Source: Stenotrophomonas mori (lineage in GTDB: Bacteria > Pseudomonadota > Gammaproteobacteria > Xanthomonadales > Xanthomonadaceae). Taken from it: 64,000 bases of DNA. Of this stretch, positions 16,147 through 22,779 are shown piece by piece; within the stretch, counting starts at the first letter, position 1, and the number at the start of each line of letters is the position of its first letter. The stretch lies in the NCBI RefSeq assembly GCF_023556335.1, contig NZ_JAIKTS010000001.1, positions 1,178,001 to 1,242,000 of the forward strand, in the 5' to 3' direction. Position numbers and translations under genes: made by a program. The notes under the pieces are model-generated. The model did not search any database. It was given only the letters and a program-made list of their open reading frames with translations, and was not told where the DNA came from.

Positions 16147-16574
16147 ACATTCCTCCTCGTGGTTCCACTCCGAAACACATCCTCGGCTCGGTCGATAATG
16201 CGAAGTGTGAGCAACGACCTGATTGCCGCTTCCCTGATCCCTGCAACAGTCGGAACCGTGAACCTGTCACTGGCATTGAACTGAAGGATCAGAACCAAGA
16301 CGAAAAAGCAGGCCAATGCAGCCAACAGCGTCCCGGCATCCGTCTGTGGTGCTGATGGAAAGACGGTCAGCGCGTGCCCCGTCCAGGCATGGATGCCCCA
16401 ATAGCCGACCATCAGAGCTGCGTAGACCGCCATCAGGTCAAGAATCAGCATGTTTGGCGCTCGCCCAACAACCTCACCCACGAAGCCAATACGAAGAAGC
16501 GACCTCCAGTACATGGCAACGACATAGATCGAAAGCGCAGACGGCACCAGAATGATTCCGTAGATCATGTTCAT
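16143..16574 (-). CDS. Small polytopic membrane protein of the transfer operon, unknown function
   Basis: This 143-residue protein starts MNMIYGIILVPSALSIYVV and has three predicted membrane segments (about 3-22, 40-62 and 82-100), followed by a cytoplasmic tail ending DRAEDVFRSGTTRRNV. I do not recognise the family. The start ATG at 16574 follows GGGAGGA; an upstream extension to 16637 would overlap virB5 and is unlikely. Its place between virB5 and eexN, with a 4-bp overlap to eexN, suggests a role in the transfer channel or in exclusion. Confidence 0.65.
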   Translation of the reverse strand: MNMIYGIILVPSALSIYVVAMYWRSLLRIGFVGEVVGRAPNMLILDLMAVYAALMVGYWGIHAWTGHALTVFPSAPQTDAGTLLAALACFFVLVLILQFNASDRFTVPTVAGIREAAIRSLLTLRIIDRAEDVFRSGTTRRNV

Positions 16575-16587
16575 GACGTCCTCCCTC

Positions 16588-17316
16588 TCACTTCCCGAAA
16601 TCCACCGGCACAGGCTTGACGTAGCCTCGCCGCGCAAGATCCTGTGAATTCACTTCCCGCTGCCGTTGCTCGATCAGACGCTCCTCGACCTGCGCGAGCA
16701 TCTGGAACATCTGCAGCTTCGTCTGCTCGTTCTGGATAGCTGCCTGCTCGGCATTGATGCGCGCTTGCAGCTCGGCGATAGCCTTCGGGTCGGTGGTGTT
16801 ACTGATCTGCCCCATGAGGGACTGGATCTGATCCCAGCGATCCTGCGCCCTATCGAAAGCCTGCAAGGCGTACGCCTTGTCCTGGACGGCCTTGGCCACC
16901 TGGCGTTCGCAGAAGCCCCTATTGGCGTTGCCCTGCTTCTCGCAGGCATTGAGCAGCCCATTGGCATCCAGGATCGCCTGTCCCGCGCCACTTAGGCCGG
17001 AATAGCCACCAGAATTGATGCTGTTGTAAACCTGCTGCCACTCATCCGGCAGATACGAACGCAGCTCCGGGTTGTTGAGGATCATCCCCAAGCCGCGGCT
17101 GCCAGTGAGCGAGTCGTACTGCTGCTTCATCTGGTCGATCTGCGTCTTGTACTGGTTGATCATTTCGATGTACTTGGCGACGTTGACCGCCTGGTTCTGC
17201 GTGTCGTTGACGATCTTCGCCACGTCAATGACCGGGATGCCAGATGCCGACGCCTGGCCGATGCCACCTGCCATCGTGGCAATGCCGAAAGCCATCAGAA
17301 GTGCTGCACGCTTCAT
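16588..17316 (-). CDS. virB5: VirB5-like (TrbJ/VirB5) type IV secretion protein
   Basis: This 242-residue secreted protein has a signal peptide cleaved near QASASG, then a helical body (VAKYIEMINQYKTQIDQMKQ, RGLGMILNNPELRSYLPDEWQQVY in parts, and a coiled-coil from about 170 to 230), as in VirB5/TrbJ proteins. VirB5 is a minor pilus-tip component that influences recipient-cell contact. Cys residues in LLNACEKQGNANRGFCERQ are typical of this family. The last residues, DLARRGYVKPVPVDFGK, recur at the end of EexN. It is the first transport gene after the relaxase, 34 bp downstream, in a leftward operon. Confidence 0.88.
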   Translation of the reverse strand: MKRAALLMAFGIATMAGGIGQASASGIPVIDVAKIVNDTQNQAVNVAKYIEMINQYKTQIDQMKQQYDSLTGSRGLGMILNNPELRSYLPDEWQQVYNSINSGGYSGLSGAGQAILDANGLLNACEKQGNANRGFCERQVAKAVQDKAYALQAFDRAQDRWDQIQSLMGQISNTTDPKAIAELQARINAEQAAIQNEQTKLQMFQMLAQVEERLIEQRQREVNSQDLARRGYVKPVPVDFGK

Positions 17317-17350
17317 TTGTCTCCCCTTACTGGGGTTGTGTGGCTACCGG

Positions 17351-18325
17351 TCAGCCACGCTCTTGATCCGGTTTCTCATGGCTCTTGGCGGGAGCACGCT
17401 CTTGGGGAGTGTTCCGAGACTGCTCTTTCTTCAAGTGCTCTTGGACACCTGCCATGCGGCTGGCAACACGCGTGACATCCAGAGCCAGTTGCGCACCTTC
17501 CCGATCGGTGGCGGCCAGTTGCTTCGCGAGCTTGGCGTAGCTGGCCAATTGGGATTCCTCGCTTGGGTAGGCCTTTTTCTTCTGCCCTTTCCCGGCTTCG
17601 ATCCCCTTGCGGTGATAGCGCGCCTGGCTAACCGTCCTGCGCCGCGTTCCACGTGACATCCTGGGCGTGGCGCTTGCCTCGATCCCGTTTGCGCGCAAGG
17701 ATTCCGCGAACTGTTCACGCCAAAGCTGTAGATCCGCCTTCCGGGGATTCAGGCGCGTTCCGTCCCGGCCAAGCACCTTGACGCACAGATGAACGTAAGG
17801 GTGCTTCTCGTCGTGATGAGCGACGAAGGCATAGGGGCGATCGTTACCGAACTGCTGCTTGGCGAACTCCGAAGCTGCCGCTCGTACCGCATCACGATCC
17901 GTGCCGGGCGGCATCGACAGGACGATGTTCAAGCTCTCTCGTCTCCGGCCTTCCTCCGGCATGCCAAACAGACCGTGCTTCCATTCTTCAGCTAGATCAC
18001 GAACCGCCGATCGGCCCTCCACCTGCTGAGCATCATCGGTTTCCAGGGACAGCTTCCCGTTACGGGAGATGTACTCAAGATGTGCACGCAGCTGCGCTAC
18101 GCCCTTGCCGGCGCCGGAGATCTTGACCATCACCTCCGGCGCTTTCCTGGCAACCGCCTTGATCGCAGACTTCAAGACGCGAGGCGACCGAACTACCGAG
18201 CCAGGACGCTGATCCTTGACGATTTTTGTACCAGTGACTGTGACGCACCTGCGGCCTTTTCGGGGCGTCCGGTAGAACAGCCGCTCACCCCATTCCTGCA
18301 AGACACCATCGACGATCACCGCCAT
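17351..18325 (-). CDS. mobA: MOBP-type relaxase (mobilisation nuclease, MobA/VirD2 family)
   Basis: This 324-residue protein has the relaxase core: RAHLEYISRNGKL with the likely nicking Tyr85, NIVLSMPPGTD, and the metal-binding motif HHDEKHPYVHL (H171, H175 and H179), a clear HxxxH-x-x-x-H pattern of MOBP relaxases. A basic segment (RGTRRRTVSQARYHRKG) and a helical tail follow. It nicks oriT and pilots the strand during conjugation. I prefer the ATG at 18325 because GGAGG lies 5 bp before it; an ATG at 18337 is possible. It overlaps mobC by 10 bp. The family often reaches 300-600 residues, so this is a short form without a helicase or primase. Confidence 0.88.
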   Translation of the reverse strand: MAVIVDGVLQEWGERLFYRTPRKGRRCVTVTGTKIVKDQRPGSVVRSPRVLKSAIKAVARKAPEVMVKISGAGKGVAQLRAHLEYISRNGKLSLETDDAQQVEGRSAVRDLAEEWKHGLFGMPEEGRRRESLNIVLSMPPGTDRDAVRAAASEFAKQQFGNDRPYAFVAHHDEKHPYVHLCVKVLGRDGTRLNPRKADLQLWREQFAESLRANGIEASATPRMSRGTRRRTVSQARYHRKGIEAGKGQKKKAYPSEESQLASYAKLAKQLAATDREGAQLALDVTRVASRMAGVQEHLKKEQSRNTPQERAPAKSHEKPDQERG

Positions 18326-18852
18326 GTGATCCTCCATCGCTCAAGGTTAGAGCGAATGACGAAATGCACCCTCTCTGTGTGTTGATTGATCTCGTTTACC
18401 AGCTTGGCAACAGTCGCTGACAGATCCCCGGCCTGGTCACCGCGATTCAGCACCAGCGCAATCTGATTGAGGTTCCGGCCTATAGCCCGCAGCTGATTAT
18501 TCGACTCCCCAACAACCTGCAATTCATGCATCCCGAGCTGTGGCTTATGTGTGATGTATGCCCTAACAAGATCCGTCATCCACTTGTTTACCGAGGTTCC
18601 CGCTCGCGCAGCAATGCGATCGACAGCTTCACGCTCTGATGCCGTCATGCGAATCTCGACCCGGACTCTGGTCTCATCTGGTTCTTGACGAACGACGTCG
18701 AACTCATGCCCATCATCCAAGCTCTTGAGGAGATGACGAATGACGCTACGTAGCGCCTCGCTTGGCGACTGGCCTTTCGAGCGACAATGCAACGCCCATT
18801 GATGTTTCAAGTCTGATGGGAGCCTCAGGCTGACAACGGACTTGTCATTCAT
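18316..18852 (-). CDS. mobC: MobC-like mobilisation auxiliary protein
   Basis: This 178-residue protein has two ribbon-helix-helix-like parts (residues 5-45, VVSLRLPSDLKHQWALHCRS; and 60-105, RVEIRMTASEREAVDRIAA). It ends in the MobC signature VVGESNNQLRAIGRNLNQIA and VAKLVNEINQHTERV. MobC proteins bind beside oriT, help melt the nic region and load the relaxase. The relaxase gene follows with a 10-bp overlap, and the replication-type gene precedes it with an 8-bp overlap, so all three are co-transcribed. Confidence 0.85.
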   Translation of the reverse strand: MNDKSVVSLRLPSDLKHQWALHCRSKGQSPSEALRSVIRHLLKSLDDGHEFDVVRQEPDETRVRVEIRMTASEREAVDRIAARAGTSVNKWMTDLVRAYITHKPQLGMHELQVVGESNNQLRAIGRNLNQIALVLNRGDQAGDLSATVAKLVNEINQHTERVHFVIRSNLERWRITWR

Positions 18853-19750
18853 GACGTGTCTCCTCGTAAGCGAGACCTCGCCTGATTGCTGCTATTGCGG
18901 CTTCGGCAACCTCTCTCGACGCGATCTTTTCAGGCCGAGGAAGATTCAATTTCTCGCGAAGTGACGGCTGTGGCGCTCTTTGCTTGGCTACCGTCCTACC
19001 GGCAGCTGGGTGGAAGCCTCCGGCATTAGCTTTGGCAATCAACCCGTAGAGGTACTGACCCCATGTTTCCCTGATCCGACCCGATGCATTGACGGCATCC
19101 AGTTCATCCAGTATTTGCTGAGCGGTCGAGTGATCAGTGATCGCGTTCGACACTATTTCTGCCGCTGTTGAACGATCTATTTCTGATAGCGATCGAGGAA
19201 GCGAGAGCGAAACCACATCAGTAGTAGTAGGGTTTATTGATGCGGGTACTGTTGTAGTAGTACCGGCCGCCCCATTGATAGGGCTTGGGTGCCCCATTGA
19301 AGGGGCATCCTCCGTCAGGAACTCAGTTGCAAGATCGCTCTGGAGCACGCTTGCATCTGGAGACACCTTCCCAATCAAATCAGCAACATATGGCTTGATC
19401 CATCGCTCCGGCATGGCCCTGATTTCCGCCAACGCCTTTCCCCGAACCTTGCCAGCGAACGCGCCGTTGATGACGTTGTGCTGCCACCAGGTCCTTACCC
19501 ATACGAAATTGGTAGGCGGATCGAAGTCCACCAAACTCATCTGCGTGAGTCGGCGGATCACCGTCAGAAGCTGATCGGGATCCCAGCCCATTTCTGCCGC
19601 TGAAATCGAGGGGACGATCTGAAACACGCCGATAACATTGCTTGAGGGGCAGGTTTGCAGGTAGATCAGCGTGTATCGGTCCTCGGTCGATAGGCCGGCC
19701 GTAACGTTTGATCGCCAGAAATCGTCCTTGATCACGCGCTGCCTGCTCAA
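18845..19750 (-). CDS. Replication-initiator-like or replisome-organiser protein
   Basis: This 301-residue protein has an N-terminal winged-helix-like region (RQRVIKDDFWRSNVTAGLSTEDRYTLIYLQTC in parts, then GVFQIVPSISAAEMGW and VIRRLTQMSLVDFD). It resembles phage and ICE replication-organiser proteins that bind origin DNA. The middle (residues 150-200) is threonine/serine/proline-rich, a probable linker. The C-terminus is helical. Many integrative elements encode such a protein to replicate transiently after excision. It overlaps the preceding helix-turn-helix gene by 4 bp and mobC by 8 bp. The precise family is uncertain. Confidence 0.6.
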   Translation of the reverse strand: MSRQRVIKDDFWRSNVTAGLSTEDRYTLIYLQTCPSSNVIGVFQIVPSISAAEMGWDPDQLLTVIRRLTQMSLVDFDPPTNFVWVRTWWQHNVINGAFAGKVRGKALAEIRAMPERWIKPYVADLIGKVSPDASVLQSDLATEFLTEDAPSMGHPSPINGAAGTTTTVPASINPTTTDVVSLSLPRSLSEIDRSTAAEIVSNAITDHSTAQQILDELDAVNASGRIRETWGQYLYGLIAKANAGGFHPAAGRTVAKQRAPQPSLREKLNLPRPEKIASREVAEAAIAAIRRGLAYEETRHE

Positions 19751-20034
19751 GGCAGGGCTCCAAGCGCATCAATGGCGCTACCAACCATAGCCGTGCGGAA
19801 GTAGAGACGGCGTCCGATCTTGATCTTTGCTGGAGTCAGCAGCGCAGATGTTTCGTTGTCGGCGTACAAGCCGACCCTAATGCCTGCGGGCGACCTATCT
19901 AGCAGTTCTGCGATCTGCTGCAGAGTCATCAGCGGGCCGTAACGTTGAAGCAGGGCAGGGCTTAGAGATTGATCAGCCGAGGTCGGAAACGTCGCGCTGA
20001 CCCGATAGCCAGGCGCGGTGTCTGGGCTCTGCAT
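19747..20034 (-). CDS. Helix-turn-helix DNA-binding protein (AlpA/PrtN-like)
   Basis: This 95-residue protein has a helix-turn-helix (PLMTLQQIAELLDRSPAGIR) and a basic wing (KIKIGRRLYFRTAMV). This is the layout of small AlpA/excisionase or pyocin-activator PrtN-like regulators, which control integrase or transfer genes. I chose the ATG at 20034 (MQSPDTAP), preceded by AAAGGTG; the longer frame to 20187 adds an unlikely segment. As the first gene of the leftward mobilisation operon it may autoregulate the operon or act as the excisionase. Confidence 0.65.
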   Translation of the reverse strand: MQSPDTAPGYRVSATFPTSADQSLSPALLQRYGPLMTLQQIAELLDRSPAGIRVGLYADNETSALLTPAKIKIGRRLYFRTAMVGSAIDALGALP

Positions 20035-20357
20035 GTTGTGCGCACCTTTAGACGGGAAGGTCGTGCGCTGTAGCCAGTGCCTGTTCCTGGCCGTCAGGGC
20101 TGGTTTGGAGCCCGTATCCTGTTTCGCCGAAGCGACGAATCTTGGGACGCATATTGCCCTTGGAGGGCCTACGAGCAGGAATATCACTCGTCGTATTAAC
20201 CTTAGCGCAAAGCTAGGCTACGCATCCTGAGTGTAATTTGCAACACATTGAAAATAAAGACATTTTTATCAAATTTGGCATAGCCATTTCATGCAATTTT
20301 GTGATTCTTTCTTGCTGAATAAGGACAGTCCAAATGCGTCAAAACTTGCACGCTCCC
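20035..20357. other. A/T-rich control region of the element
   Basis: About 320 bp between the leftward helix-turn-helix gene and the broken small gene. The part 20185-20340 is the most A/T-rich stretch of the window. It should contain the operon promoter and holds the candidate oriT described separately. No gene is supported. Confidence 0.5.
20195..20235 (+). other. oriT: Candidate origin of transfer (oriT) with nic-like site
   Basis: A short hairpin TAGC-GCAAA-GCTA (20203-20215) is followed 7 bp later by CATCCTG (20223-20229), close to the YATCCTG nic core used by MOBP relaxases; the base after G is A rather than a pyrimidine. It lies in the A/T-rich control region upstream of the mob operon. 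This is a motif match only. Confidence 0.3.
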
Positions 20358-20605
20358 TCACCTATTCATTGCCTTAGAATGGGCCGCAATCACGGCATCA
20401 AGGCCTGCTTCGGTGATCACATCCAGCTCGGAAATCGACGCACCGACAGAAGCCATCAGATCCTCCAGTTCCTCGATGAGCCGAGCATCCGGTCTGGCCT
20501 TCGATTCTTCTTCTTAATCTGTTCGGTAATGGTCGCAATACGGTCATTGAGCAGGTCGCGCGCGATCTCGTACTTGACACTCTGTTCGTAGGTGTGGGTT
20601 CCCAT
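20358..20605 (-). pseudogene. Small hypothetical gene after the integrase, frameshifted
   Basis: The ATG at 20605 follows GGAGG and lies 1 bp after the integrase stop. The first frame reads MGTHTYEQSVKYEIARDLL through EQIKK and then degenerates. A second frame, joined within the AAGAAGAAGAA tract near 20512-20520, continues protein-like as SKARPDARLIEELEDLM, then ELDVITEAGLDAVIAAH, to a TGA at 20358. Restoring one A would give an 82-residue acidic, helical protein. Either the gene is broken by a one-base deletion or the tract is mis-sequenced. The family is not recognised. Confidence 0.55.
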
Positions 20606-20606
20606 A

Positions 20607-21760
20607 TCAGGCCTCCTTCGCAGCACTACTCTTTCCACCGTCAATTTCCGGCTTCGGCTCATCCGTGGCAGCTCTTGGCAGCTTGTCCAGCTTGGAGACC
20701 AGATCCTCAGCCCTCAGATGCGTATATCGCTTGAGCATCTGCATGGACTTGTGACCACTGATGGCGGATACCTCCTGGTCACTGAAGCCAGCCTCTACAA
20801 GCCTGCTGACCGCCTCATGCCGGAGGTCATGGAACCGTAGATCCTGGATGCCAAGCTCCGTCTTGATGTCGTGCCAGGTCTTGTTGAACGTATAGGGTTT
20901 GCGCTCACCATCACGCCCTGGCTCACCGAAGAACACCAGCTTGCAATCCTCCGGCCTGGTCGGATTGGCAACAGCCTCGACGAACGCATTGGTTGCCGCC
21001 TGCGTGAGAGGCACGGTACGGGCACTGTCGTTCTTGGTCATCGCCAGCCGTACCACGCGCCGTTTCAGATCCACCTGGCTCAAACGAAGGCCCGCGATCT
21101 CGCTCGATCGCATGCCAGTCTCGATCGCGATGGTGAAGATCCAGCCCAGCATCGGATTGGAATGCGCCTTGATCCTGGCGCGCAATGCGCGCTCCTCCTC
21201 CTCGGACAGCCGTCGGTCCCTGCCATCCCCTGGCGATGGCTTGCGCACGTTCGCCACCGGATTGCGGATGAGGCCCAACTGCCATTCCCGGATGGCCGTG
21301 GTGTAGAGATGGCTCATCAGCGCCAGCTCGAGGCGCACGGTATTGGCGCTGAGGGTGCCAGCATCGGGCTTCGTGACCCGCTTCTTGCCTTTCCGGACGG
21401 TACGAGGCGTCGCCGGCGTTGGTCGCGGTAGCTCGCTATCAGGTCTGGGCTGATTGCCGCCAGCGAGTAGTCGCCGAAGAAGTCCCTTAAGGCCTCGGCC
21501 TTTTTCTTCTCGGCTGCCTGCGTGCTTGGCTTCTTGGTCAGCGTCACCTCGGACAGGTAGCGATCCAGCGCCTTGCCGAAGATCAGGCGCTCGGCGCTTG
21601 TCCGATCGATGTACACGCCGCGCACCATTTCGTCTTCGGCGCGTCGCGACCAGTCCTCCGCATCGCGCTTGATACGGAAGGTCTTAGATGCGGTCGGCCA
21701 ACCCTGCTTGCGGATGACCGCTTTCCAGGTTCCCGAGGGTGTCTTGACGATGGTGGCCAT
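20607..21760 (-). pseudogene. int: Tyrosine-type site-specific integrase, frameshifted in the middle
   Basis: The N-terminal part (from the ATG at 21760, MATIVKTPSGTWKAVIRKQ) contains the arm-binding and SAM-like core-binding domains. The C-terminal part, in another frame to 20607, carries all catalytic residues: TGMRSSEIAGLRLSQVDL (Arg), MTKNDSARTVPLT (Lys), HDLRHEAVSRL (His, Arg) and GHKSMQMLKRYTH (His, Tyr nucleophile). The frames join at 21414/21415, where CGCCGGCGACG would become QRLAT if one T were restored. The total is about 383 residues, normal for the family. It abuts the tRNA-Phe target, as expected of the enzyme that inserted this element. It is probably inactive unless the gap is a sequencing error. 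Confidence 0.85.
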
Positions 21761-21800
21761 GGGGCTCTCGTTTCGGTGGTGTACCGAAACTGTACCTACG

Positions 21801-21823
21801 AAAAACCCGCGACGTGCGCGGGC
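21801..21823 (-). terminator. Terminator between tRNA-Phe and the integrase
   Basis: Read leftward: CCCGCG, loop CACGT, CGCGGG and TTTTT. It ends tRNA transcription before the integrase gene. Confidence 0.75.
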
Positions 21824-21844
21824 TTCATAACCACTTGATTTGTA

Positions 21845-21890
21845 TGGTGGCCGAGGACGGAATCGAACCGCCGACACGGGGATTTTCAAT
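21845..21890. repeat. Right attachment site within tRNA-Phe
   Basis: 46 bp identical to 10321-10366. It ends at the anticodon stem-loop of the intact tRNA. Confidence 0.9.
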
Positions 21891-21920
21891 CCCCTGCTCT
21901 ACCAACTGAGCTACTCGGCC
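21845..21920 (-). tRNA. tRNA-Phe (GAA), integration target
   Basis: 76 nt with perfect acceptor stem GGCCGAG/CTCGGCC, anticodon loop TTGAAAA (GAA) and encoded CCA. Its 3' 46 nt are duplicated at 10321-10366, showing that the element re-created the 3' half when it inserted. Confidence 0.97.
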
Positions 21921-21958
21921 ACTTTGTTTTCGCGACGTTGCCGTCGGCGAGACGGCGC

Positions 21959-21987
21959 ATGATACGGAGGTCTTCCGGTTTCGGCAA
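21959..21987 (-). promoter_or_regulatory. Putative promoter of tRNA-Phe
   Basis: Read leftward: TTGCCG, 17-bp spacer, TATCAT. The -10 box is about 39 bp before the tRNA 5' end. Confidence 0.7.
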
Positions 21988-22133
21988 GCGTTGTGTGGAA
22001 AATACTGCGGCATCGCCATGCCGCCGGCCTGTATCGCGGGCGCGCCCCTGCCGGAGCGGCGCATGCGAACGGAATATTTACCCTGCGGCATGCAGCCTTG
22101 CCTGGCCCGCGACCGACCTTCTGGAGGCCGTCC

Positions 22134-22673
22134 ATGCGCCATCGTCCACTGCTGTCCGCATCGCTGTCGCTGCTGTTCGCCGGCCAGGCACTGGCGCAGG
22201 CGCCGGTCGTCCCGGTCGAGCATTTCGAACTCGATCGCTATGCCGGCCAATGGCACGAGATCGCCCACCTGCCGGTATCGTTCCAGAAGCGCTGCGTCGC
22301 GGAGATCACCGCCAGCTACCGCCTGCGGTCCGACGGCCGCATCAGCGTGCTCAACCGCTGCCGGGTGCGCGACGGCAGCCTGCTGGAGGCCGAAGGCGTC
22401 GCCCGCCAGGTCGCCGGACACCCCGGCCGCCTGCAGGTCCGCTTCGCACCGGACTGGCTGTCATGGCTGCCCTGGGTATGGGCCGACTACTGGGTGATCG
22501 CGCTGGATCCCGACTACCAGTGGGCGATGATCGGCGAGCCCGGGCGCGACTACCTCTGGATCCTGTCGCGCACGCCGTCGATGGACAGCGCCCTGTTCGA
22601 ACGGCTCAAGCGCCAGGCCACCGACATGGGCTACGACCTGGCGCCATTGCGGGTCGTGGTCACCATGGAGTGA
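22134..22673 (+). CDS. Lipocalin family protein (Blc-like), periplasmic
   Basis: This 179-residue protein starts MRHRPLLSASLSLLFAGQALAQ, a cleavable signal peptide without a lipobox. The lipocalin signature DRYAGQWHEIAHLP (the G-x-W motif) comes early, CVAEITASYRL follows, and WVIALDPDYQWAMIGEPGRDYLWILSRTP (in parts) is the C-terminal strand motif of bacterial lipocalins. Bacterial lipocalins of this type bind lysophospholipids or fatty acids in the envelope. The start ATG at 22134 follows GGAGG by 7 bp. It stands alone, convergent with the amidohydrolase genes. Confidence 0.9.
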   Translation: MRHRPLLSASLSLLFAGQALAQAPVVPVEHFELDRYAGQWHEIAHLPVSFQKRCVAEITASYRLRSDGRISVLNRCRVRDGSLLEAEGVARQVAGHPGRLQVRFAPDWLSWLPWVWADYWVIALDPDYQWAMIGEPGRDYLWILSRTPSMDSALFERLKRQATDMGYDLAPLRVVVTME

Positions 22674-22779
22674 TGCCGGCCGATGCCCGGCATTGCCCGG
22701 CGACGGCCGGGCGCGCGCGGTGCGGCGGACGCAAGACGCCCCACGGCGTGCAGCGTGGCCGCACGCGGCGGTGGCCGGT

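Larger units (their letters stand above)
10321..21890. mobile_element. Integrative (mobilizable) element inserted at the 3' end of tRNA-Phe
   Basis: A 46-bp perfect direct repeat (10321-10366 and 21845-21890) of the tRNA-Phe 3' portion flanks 11.5 kb that is clearly more A/T-rich than the chromosome. The intact tRNA-Phe and a tyrosine integrase lie at the right end, the usual arrangement for tRNA-targeting integrases. Contents include a toxin-antitoxin pair, a large nuclease-like protein, repeated operator palindromes, VirB6, EexN, VirB5, a MOBP-type relaxase, MobC, a replication-type protein and a helix-turn-helix regulator. A complete type IV secretion set is absent, so self-transfer is unlikely. 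The integrase is frameshifted, so excision may be impaired. Confidence 0.9.

Noticed and set aside
21380..21430. Programmed frameshift joining the two integrase frames
   Set aside because: There is no slippery heptamer or downstream hairpin; a single missing T explains the change.
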